Positions 55,506 to 64,000 of a stretch of DNA of 64,000 bases are shown here, piece after piece. A program made the position numbers and the translations under genes. The DNA comes from Lyophyllum atratum (Eukaryota; Basidiomycota; Agaricomycetes; Agaricales; Lyophyllaceae). The DNA is taken from contig JACGCN010000022.1 of NCBI GenBank assembly GCA_014905825.1, forward strand, positions 310,001 to 374,000, in the 5' to 3' direction. How positions within the stretch are numbered: position 1 is the first letter of the stretch; each line of letters begins with the position of its first letter. The notes below the pieces were generated by a model, which worked only from the letters and a program-made list of their open reading frames with translations, was not told the origin of the DNA and searched no databases.

Positions 55506-57028
55506 ATGCTGTCCTGGCCTCCAGAGCTGTACCTTCTTGCATTCGACCATCTTCCGCTGTCTTCACTAGCCAACATCACCATCTGCTCTCATCAGTTCCG
55601 CATATGGGCCTTTTCTCTGCTTTACAGGAAGGTCATCCTTAAAAACGACGAACAAATGCTAGAGTTTGCCTCGCGAGTAGCCGAGGAGGAGGGACCGTCC
55701 CGTACTCGTAAGATCATCGATAACCTACACGCCGCCGAGTATGTGAAGTGCTTGTGCATTGGCCCAGACGAGGGTTACTACACTACGGACGCGCTGGATC
55801 TATTAGCCTCCGCCATTCCTTACCTCACAGGGTTGAAGAGTCTAGTCTGGATTGCCTCATCCTTTGAAGATAGCCAGATCGCGTCGACGTTTATGCTCAT
55901 CAGAGAACATTGTATTGAATTCGACTCTCTGTCCATCAGACTCGATTGGGGTGGCGATGAAGAGGGTAACAATCCTGACTATGCATGCTTTAGTATCGTG
56001 CTGATAATTTGGTTGATAGATGAATATATGAATTTTGTACTCGGCTTCACAGGTCTACGACATCTTAGGTTGTCAGCTTATGATATGTGTGAGTAGCATT
56101 CTGGACTGGTCCTCCGATGTTAATTCCATAATGACTCTAGGATTAGATACAATCAATAATGAGCTTCCCTCTGCCATGGTAAACATGGTTCGCTCCTCCC
56201 CGGATCTGTCAACACTCGACCTCTGCGTCATCGATTCATATGACTTTCCACGACGGACCTGGAACGCGGACGCGTTTTTTGAAAGCATTGCCGAGACTCA
56301 GTACCCTCACCTTCGATGTTTAAAATTGCGTGGCGCTGCCGGCATAGACCTCCATCGGCTCAGCGATATCTCAGCTATACCCAGCCCCTTTCATTCTTTT
56401 ATCGTGCTCAATCACCGTAACATTGTAACTCTTGCAATGCCTATCCCAATTAACGACTCCGAACGGGGTCTGGACGACCTTCGTCTACCTAAGGACATAT
56501 TCCCAAGTCTCCGCGAATTCGAGGGCACAATCTCTTGGTGCTTCTACATCTCTGGGCTTCAGTACCCTGCATCTTCTCTGCGCAAGATGAAGATCCTCAT
56601 GCAGCGTGAGCTTGACGGCGATGAAGAAGAGCACGCGTTTGAAAGGATATACAGTGCTTTAAAAGCCTGCTTGGTCCTAACAGAGTTAGACCTAGTCCGC
56701 GATGAAGGGAAGATGTTGTGGTTAGGATATGTCGTGACGGCCGATCGCATAACAGAGTTATCGAAATACGCTCCAGGCTTACATTCACTTGGATGTTTCA
56801 TCGATGTCGATGAGACATTGGTACGTCCATCAATTTTCGATTTTCAGGCAGTGAGTAACCTTTGGATAGGATTCCGTATCTTCCGCACTGGGAAAATTCA
56901 GAGCTCTTCGTTTTCTTGCCTTCAATCTCTTTAACTTCGAAGATGCAACAGATAATGTGCTCTTCACACTGGCAAAGAGATGTCCAACCCTGACGAGTGT
57001 GAAGGGTTGCGTGCGCCGACTGGAGTAA
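55506..57028 (+). CDS. F-box-like protein, second copy of the tandem pair
   Basis: Paralogue of the gene 1,943 bp upstream. It starts MLSWPPELYLLAFDHLPLSS and ANITICSHQFRIWAFSLLYR. Its first intron (about 56092-56149, gtgagt...ttag) joins RLSAYDM to YTINNELPSAMVNMVRSSPD. The stretch from DLHRLSDISAIPSPFHSFIV to LVLTELDLV is nearly identical to copy one, while the N-terminal third is more diverged. The second intron (about 56854-56905) leads to TLRFLAFNLFNFEDATDNVL, and the product ends TSVKGCVRRLE. Promoter-side sequence (cttctctgagcttgaaa) and 3' flank (ctctctgttgtcgtcgcctt) are duplicated too. Both copies look functional. Confidence 0.78.
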
Positions 57029-57786
57029 ACCATGTGGGATGTTCGACGAGTATGTATGATCGTTGTGCAAAGCGTGAGTTGCAAATTTGATAACTCATAC
57101 CCCGAATACTTTTCTATCGAGAAGTCCATACTAGCTCTCTGTTGTCGTCGCCTTCTTTGCCTCACAATACTACTTTCCAGCATTCTTTCAAGTGCTCTTA
57201 AGCACTTCATCTGCTGGATTACATGTTGTCTGAAATCGCTAATGAGGCTCGTGGAAACATTCTCCCTTCCAGTACTGTACCTTTTCAAACATGTATAGGA
57301 AGTGTATTTCTCTCTGTTCATTTTACAAAACCATGGAACGAACTGCTCAGTTGCATTCTCTGGCTAAGCATCCAAGACAATACATCAGAGCGTCTAAATC
57401 AACCCCACTCCCGAAGTGTCGCGAGATATCAGGCGGTGTACTTTGGAAATATAGTCCATGAAAGAAAGTCTGTTGGAACATCCATATCGACCCCACTCCG
57501 CTGTCCCTCTCGGAGCCACCCAAGCACCACTAACTGGCACTATGATACATCACATACCTATGCTTGTAGATATCTTCGTGATGTATGGAAGCCCACAATC
57601 TAGGGGTGCACTGATATCATAGCATGATATATGGCTTCCATCAATTCCCCCTTGCGGAATACTTTGGGGTCGGGATAAAAAAACAATGATTTGATGAAGA
57701 CGTAGTTGACGATGAAGTGCGTTCTGTTCTCAAAAAGACACGTTATTCCTGCTTTGAGGGCTGAGAGAGCGACGTCTGCGACATAC
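57029..57786. other. 3' flank of the duplication and unassigned sequence
   Basis: Up to about 57320 it matches the 55140-55390 interval and marks the end of the second duplication unit. The rest contains no supported gene; a last exon of the adjacent HeLo-type gene could lie here. Confidence 0.45.
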
Positions 57787-58577
57787 GTTGGTATCCGTCG
57801 AGTCCTTCAGCATCCTAGCAAGTTCCTGCTTTTCGGTGTGCACATTGGAAACAGTGACCACGAGCTCCTTGTGCATATTTGTCAAATAAATCTCGCTTCG
57901 CACTAAGGACCCGAGCTGTAAGAAGGACAACGCAATGTTGAGACCAAGTGAACAAGCGCCGCGGCGAGGCAAATCTTTACCATGAAAGACTGAGAAGCTT
58001 CGTCCAACATCCTTTGAAATAGAGCCAGCTGACTTTCGTTCCGCTTGAGGCGCAAGAGACGCGCGATACCTTTCTGTGTTGACAGAATTTTCATGGTGTC
58101 GTGGATTTCCGTGAGTAACCTGTGGTGCGTGGTGAGCTCCAAGACAGGTAGATCACACAAATGGATTATGTACACTTCAAAGCGAAGAATCCTGTCCAAC
58201 ATGTCCTTCGAGATATTCGCGGGGTCCGGTATAGCTACAGCGAGGACCTCCAAGATCTCTAGGGAACGTTGAGCCAGCGCTCTCGCCTCCTCCTGGTTTG
58301 ATTTGAGCCTCTAGTATACCGAACCCTCCTCAGCATAGTGTCGGGCCGCGGACGTAGAGAAAACGCACGTCGACGATTTCACAGATAGCCAATACACCTC
58401 CAACGGTACTCTTCAGAGGGGGAAATACATCAGAGGACTGTTGCAGCGCCTTGAGCCAGGTAAGTGCAAAATCGGTTCCAAGGGTCGTCGAAGAGACTGC
58501 GCGGGGTTTGAAGGAACGAGGCTGGGATGAACTGAATGCAAACAACCGTTTTTCTTCTTCGCAGTCGACATCGCATC
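57787..58577 (-). CDS. HeLo/MLKL-type four-helix-bundle protein (cell-death-associated domain)
   Basis: Three exons join. The first gives TTLGTDFALTWLKALQQSSD and FPPLKSTVGGVLAICEIVD. A 58-bp intron leads to RLKSNQEEARALAQRSLEIL, then LTEIHDTMKILSTQKGIARL and LRLKRNESQLALFQRMLDEA-SQSFM. Another intron leads to LGSLVRSEIYLTNMHKELVV. The FPPLKSxVGG start, the helix ending EILEVL and the K-G-I-A-R-LLRxKR...LxxFxxxLDEAxQSFxV pattern match the MLKL N-terminal/HeLo-like domains that head many agaricomycete NLR and kinase proteins. Such bundles act in membrane-targeted regulated cell death. Here no NTPase, kinase or repeat part follows before 57787. The 5' end is uncertain: the plausible MSTAKKKN start is in another frame. 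Confidence 0.65.
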
Positions 58578-59521
58578 AGTACCCCTGAGGCAGGTGTCCT
58601 CGCGGAAGTCACTTGCAAAGGGTATGAGGAGTGTGGATTCTGGTGATGGTGTTGGGTAGATGCGCATTATTATATGATGATTACCACCAGTAGGACTCAA
58701 GCTGTGCATGTATGCCGTGACATGTCGAAGAACACAGCCGGAGACCCAGTTGAGGGGTTGGATTGAGGATTCTGAACCCCGAATGGAAAACCTGTACGGG
58801 CAGATGGAAGGCCCAATCGCTCAACTGTTGCACTAGCACGGCTGATAAGGACAAGTACCGAGATATATCTTCTGCGCAATTCAGAACATTGAGGCTATGC
58901 ATCAATTTCCCTAGATGTATATCGAGATTCGACACTCGTTGCCAGGCCGCAGGAACGTAAGGCTGTGCACACAAGTCGAAGAACACAGCCGCGGACTTGA
59001 TTGGGGGTTAAATTGAGGATTTTCGACGTGAATGGAAAGCCTAGATATCATCTGATATCATCAACTGGGAAATCTAATCGTTCAGGTACTTATAGATATC
59101 TTCTGCGCAGTTCGAAGCACAAAGGGCCGTCGCAGGCTATGCATTCCAAATCCTAGATCCATTGACCTTAGTATAAGTGGTTGAACGGCGTAACATCATG
59201 ATGAAGGCGCACCTGCGGAGCTGATTGTGAGCAGGTCACATTGCCCAGGGCGAGGCGTTGAGGCAAGATGTAAAGAACAGCGTAAATGGCTACAGAATGT
59301 TACGAGGAATATGTGTACGGATACGTGTTGTCAATGATGGACTATATTTGTAGTCTATGGTAAGTAAATGTTGCAGATAAAGTGAGCGTCCATATCGGTA
59401 CATCGAGTAGGTGTCATTAATAGGGAATCGTATTGTTTATGCAGCGAGGAAAGAGGAAGAGCAGAATGGAAGTGACTTTCAAAGAAGGCGTTCTTTGGGA
59501 GAGACGGTCCTGATCCATATC
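58578..59521. other. Intergenic region with a diverged tandem duplication
   Basis: A block containing gtcgaagaacacagccg near 58724 recurs near 58975, followed in both by ggattgaggatt/aaattgaggatt and then gaatggaaa. The period is about 250 bp and the copies extend over roughly 58700-58890 and 58955-59150. No gene is supported. Confidence 0.6.
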
Positions 59522-62500
59522 TCACCCGGCCGGCTGAACGAAAAACATTAGTGTAGTAGACATCAGAGTGGACAACACCGCCAACCTTTTCTCCCGTAAG
59601 ATACGGTATACAACCTTGCCCTCTTTCGACATCGCGGATGTCTTGGGTCCAGTCACTCCTTGTGGTCGAGGAGGGAACGCGCCCGGGCCACAGCGGTCCT
59701 GCAAATCTGCCAGAGATTCGTTCGTCCCCTCTGTCTCCACTACTATGGTCCCATACCAGCCAGGGTCAACGACCATGTTCGAGTCAGGGATCGGAATACG
59801 CTGAGAAACTGTCTGAGGGCGATTCTGGGTATACTGGCTAGCAGACCGAGAGACGCCCCTGATAGGCGGCCGAATGACAAAGGAGGAACGATGCACCCAA
59901 CGCACAACGTTGTGGTAAGCTCCTTGAGGTCTGATAGGTGGGACAGCAAACCGCAAGTCAGCTGAAGAAGGTATAACGAAACAGCAAGACGTACGTCTCT
60001 GTTCGCACTCGGTCCTGCAGAAGTTGTAGATTGGCGGCGATTTCCTCACCCCAGGGTGATAAATTAATGTGTACAATGGGATTGGAGGAGTTCGGCCCGG
60101 TCCTGATAACTCGATGGAAGTACGACGGCGGGAATCCTAGCGTTGGCATATACTTGGGTAGATCGCCGATGGGGGAATACGTGTAGTCAAGATCCTAAGA
60201 TAAAGTTTACACCCTATCAACGGAGGTTCTGACGGCGAAGAAGGGACTGAATGAGAGCTCACTATGAGATAGCTGCCATCCCAAACGAGACGACCCACGT
60301 TTCCTTCATCACCAACCGCCACGTCCCACACCACGTCACCCATACGCATAAGACCCATAACCCCTGCCCGTCGACACTCTCCCTCACACTCTAACACACT
60401 CTTATCTGACAGCCAATCCCCATCAGGCGACGGGACGAACACCCGCAGCAGCGGCGCACGCTTGAGGCGGAATAGCGGCGATTGAAACGTCGCACTTGCA
60501 GTCCTGGGTGTCGGCGGTCGCTGGAGTTGCCCAGACGCAGTACTGTGGTTCGATTGGGAGAATGTCGGGGACGATGCTCGGCTTGGGGGTCGGGAACCTG
60601 TGCGCATGTTACCCCGGGCACGAGCGACGGCTGCTTCCTTTTCAGCTTGAGCGCGGAGGCGGAGGACAACGCGGCTGTAGGCTCGGGTCGATGCAGCGAG
60701 GTGACGGACGGTTTCGTACAGTGACTGATCCCGATGGGAAGGGTGGATGGAGAGCGAATGGACATACAACGCTGCGACTCGCGCGTACTCATGTGTAGGC
60801 GTTGAGACCCCTCGCATATAGTCATTAAGATCCTGGGTTCAAAGAGCCACCGTCAGTACCCGACGGATCGAGGCAATGTTGAAGGCATACCTGCAACGAC
60901 AACGACAGCGGATCTGGTTCATTCCACGCCCACCGCGCATACCCCACCGTCTTCAAAAAGCGCTCCAAGACTGTCTCCCGTAACAGAGGACTCTGCACAA
61001 CCATAAACCGAACCTCGCGTGACAAACTCAAGATCATGCACCAGTCATAGAACGACAGGAACGCCAGCAGCATCCCCAACAGCTGCGGATCCGCCAAGAA
61101 CCCAGTAAGGCGATCCTGGGCCCCTTCCAAGCCATCGATCACCGGAGGTGTAACAGTCTGCAGCTCTACTTCCCTCCCTCCCCCGTTCACACGCCGTGTA
61201 TGTTCTGCCAGCATTTTCTCCGCAGATTCAGGTGACGGCGAAGCGTTTGCATGCGAGCTACCTGGTCGGGTAGATTCGGTGCGAGAACCAGCGTCCGAGA
61301 GAAGCTCCTCTCCCCCAGACTCCTTGCGACCATCACGTGACTTGTGACGCTTTTCTGCACCATGGCCATTTGTTCCTGAGGGACTGGCAGGCCTAGAGAC
61401 AGGGTTCAGCATCTTCACCCCTTCAACCTTCGCGAAGGGGTCGTCGTCGAGAGGGACCCCGAGGGCATCACCGTCGATCTGGATGGGCCCTGCTTGCCCA
61501 GGTGATATCGGCGTCGTGGGGCGTGCTTTGGAAGGAGCACGCGGGGGTGGACCGCTAGTGGTGCTTGCGCGCGGTTGTGTTGAGAAATCGCTAGATGACT
61601 GCGTCTGTGCCCGGGCTTTGCTCAGCCGTCTGGTCCGTGAAGGTGACTGGCGCGTGGACACGTGCTGCTCAACAGGTGGTAGGGAAGGAAGACTCCCATT
61701 GACATGTGTCGCTTGAAGAGCTTTGGGTGGTGGAGCGGGGTGGACAGGGCCCTGGTGGGTGAAAGGGAGTGCAGGTGGGCCGAGGTGAGTGAAGTCATTG
61801 ATCACAGGGAGTAATGGCCTAGATTGCGACTCTTGGCGTTCGTGGTGCTGCGATTGGAGGGTTTCATTCCTAGCGGGGCGTGTAGTGCCCCTTGGGGGTG
61901 ACGAGTATTGTTGTTGAGGGGGTGGTGCCACGTTCGACCATATTTTGGTTTGAGCCAGAGCCTGGGCTACTGGTGGTGGATTGAGAGGGGCTTCCGGGGC
62001 CTCGCTGTCGACACCCGCCATAGCAGAAAAGATCAAAGGCTTTCCTGTGATGACTGGACCGTTCATCGACCTCATGCTGGGTGACTTCCGCGGGGGCGTG
62101 GTGGGGGCATACGACATGCTCATACGCTGCTGTGGAGAGACGTGGGCTTGTGGAGGTGGTGAGACGGTGCGACGCTGATTGTTGGGTAACATATCCTGGG
62201 ATTGCATGCCGTTATATGATTGTTGTAAAGCAGAAACGTCCAGCGCGCTGTGATTGACGCCCATCGTGTCCTCAGGGTGATGCGATCCGCGAGGGTCGTC
62301 CCTGCTAGGCAGCGGCCGAGTAAAAGTTGTGCGCTGTTCTTCAGTGGCGGCCTAAAATAATAAAGATCAGAGCGACGTCATCGAGGCTGAGATGCTTACC
62401 GATAATCGCGAAGGAGGGCTTGTTGATCGCTGTCTTCCAGGCTTCGCCTTTGACAATTTCCGGTTCGCTTTGGGAGAACTGGAGGGAGTCGGCGAAGGCG

Positions 62501-63858
62501 CGGAATCAAAGCCCTGTTGACAGCGAAGGAACATCAGAGACGAACGAGCAAATGAAAGAGGCGAAATGACGACAAAGCATAAACATTACGTGCTTCAAGG
62601 GCAGGCACAGCAGAATGTACCACGTTGAGAATATCCTTATCTCGCAAATGACGGCGTGATGAAGATTTTCGCGGACGCCAAGTGCTTGTGATGCGAACAC
62701 CACCCAAGATTAAGATAGCCCGGGTCATAGACAATAGCACAAGACCAATGCATCGATAATTACCTCATTAGATGAGAAACCAGGGGCCATTGGGCCCTGG
62801 CAACTGTTGGAACGTGGTTCATAAGACGATGGCGTAGTTCGTGATCCAAAAACATCAGCGGCTTGCCCCTCATACAACGTGTCGTCGGTCAAGAGCGTTG
62901 TTCGGCTGGTGGACGCCCCTGCTCCCAAGCGCAAGACGCTTTCGTCTGCGAGAGAGCCTTGACGTGATAGCGAACGGCTCGACGGCTGAGAAGTCAAAGT
63001 TTGAGAGCGGAAGACGTGATCGGGCTCGCTGAATGTGGCCGTATGGCCGAACGACGAGGCGATAGGGGGTGTGGGTTTCTGTGCTCCGGAGGGGGGCTGA
63101 GGAAGGGGGTTGGAGCCTGCATATGCTGCCGGACGGGGAGTGGGGACAACGAGGACGGGAGGTGAAGCTAAGCCAAACGCGGTGTGGTTAGATCTTAAAG
63201 CTTCCTGGGCAGCTGCTTCATTTACTTTCCGGGGCACGGGTATTGGATTCGTTGATGGAGATTCTGCAGGTTGGGGTAACTCTTTATCGTCTCCAGCAAT
63301 TATACTCCAGAGGTGAGCGTATTCCCCTTGAATTGGAGATGGGTGTTCTGCAGAAAGTGGGCGCGTGTGACCAGCTGATGATGATGGTGAGGTGTTGGCG
63401 TTAGAAGGACTGGATTCAAACGAAGGGGGGAGGGGTTTGTCGAGCATGGGAACACGAGATACTGGTCGCGCACGAACCTGCGTGGGCGACTGTTGACGCG
63501 GTGCTGGTGGTCTATTTCCCTGTTCAGTCGGAATATCATGAGCCGTTCCCGCACCATATGACTGAACCCGCTGGGCTCTGGTTTCTGCATCACGTTGAGA
63601 CTGCACGGCAGCGTGCGCAACGGCCCTGCTTCCCCGACTCTCATTCTGGTTCTGAAGCGGCGCTGCCACCTCCCTCCGGGTGCTAGAGAGCAGCATTGGA
63701 GACGATACAAGTCGCGGTGCTTCCTGCGCTGACTTCGAAGTAGTTGCGAACCTGGCAAATAATGGTGTTGTTGTAGGCGGAGAAGGTAAGACTGATTGGG
63801 CTGAACTCGGTTTCGTTTGGGGATCCTGCTTGACCTTCTTCCGGAGAAAACCTGCCAT
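59522..63858 (-). CDS. Large Ser/Pro-rich protein with one conserved helical domain
   Basis: About 1,250 residues over seven or more exons. It starts at an ATG at 63858 (MAGFLRKKVKQDPQTKPSSA); the longer frame upstream has no ATG. The first 750 residues are low complexity, rich in Pro, Ser and Gln. The conserved core is RLTGFLADPQLLGMLLAFLS, FYDWCMILSLSREVRFMVVQ and LLRETVLERFLKTVGYARWA. After an intron it continues DLNDYMRGVSTPTHEYARVA, ALYVHSLSIHPSHRDQSLYE and VVLRLRAQAEKEAA. The last exons give LVWDGSYLIVS...DLDYTYSPIGDLPKYMPTLG and SNPIVHINLSPWGEEIAANL, ending in a hydrophobic stretch (STLMSTTLMFFVQPAG). The core is faintly F-box-like (LL-x-FLSFYDWCMILSLSREVR). I cannot name the family. 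An exon near 62610-62720 is uncertain. Confidence 0.72.
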
Positions 63859-64000
63859 ATTGCGCCAAGATACGAGCCAGTTGGCCAACCGTTGCTAGAA
63901 CTACCGGAAAGTTAGAGAAAGTCGTCGTGATGAAGCCGCAAGGCCGTTGAGAACATTAGTAGATTCATTATGTAATTCACTAGAATTTTATTGACAGCCG

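Overview
This window is nuclear DNA from a filamentous basidiomycete, most probably an agaricomycete. The genes are intron-dense, with short (about 45-70 bp) GT-AG introns. Several families are typical of that class: DUF6534 seven-helix proteins, expanded F-box/leucine-rich proteins, TKL-like kinases with a variant HGD catalytic loop, a HeLo/MLKL-type helical bundle, a LysM effector and a Pil1-family eisosome protein. No bacterial, viral or organellar gene order is visible. Exon joins were made by eye from splice signals and family conservation, so internal coordinates are good to a few bases at best.

Layout. 0-5 kb: edge of an unidentified gene, a secreted two-LysM protein, a diverged tandem duplication, and a mitochondrial dicarboxylate-type carrier. 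5.4-5.6 kb: a complete spliceosomal U2 snRNA gene with its TATA box. 6.7-10.3 kb: an ABHD12-like hydrolase and a Ser/Pro-rich protein, both with a striking change from C-ending to G-ending codons inside single exons. 11-19 kb: a decayed gene, a TKL-like kinase, a frameshifted F-box gene and an intact F-box gene. 19.8-23.1 kb: a small basic chromatin-type protein with an HMGN-like motif and a DUF6534 membrane protein.

23.33-29.67 kb is a 6.35-kb non-autonomous DNA transposon with about 0.75-0.87-kb terminal inverted repeats starting CACTG and a 3-bp target duplication TCA. It carries no transposase. Its core is about 3.4 kb of 21-bp repeats, each an imperfect palindrome plus a short variable spacer and organised into higher-order units, interrupted by a nested 922-bp TA-flanked element. 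It sits in what would otherwise be a roughly 420-bp shared promoter between the DUF6534 gene and a BAHD-like acyltransferase.

30-43 kb: the acyltransferase, an amino-acid permease and a Pil1 eisosome protein with a very long Pro/Gln/Ser-rich tail. 43-49 kb: a decayed paralogue and an intact copy of a conserved fungal gene, separated by repeated purine-rich modules, then a single-pass membrane protein. 50-57 kb: a second TA-flanked miniature element, an F-box pseudogene, a hypothetical gene and a 1.94-kb tandem duplication that made two F-box genes. 57.7-64 kb: a HeLo/MLKL-type gene and a large (about 1,250-residue) low-complexity protein with one conserved helical domain.

There is no operon-like logic. 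The themes are housekeeping genes (carrier, U2, Pil1, permease) interleaved with rapidly turning-over accessory families (F-box, HeLo, LysM) and mobile DNA.
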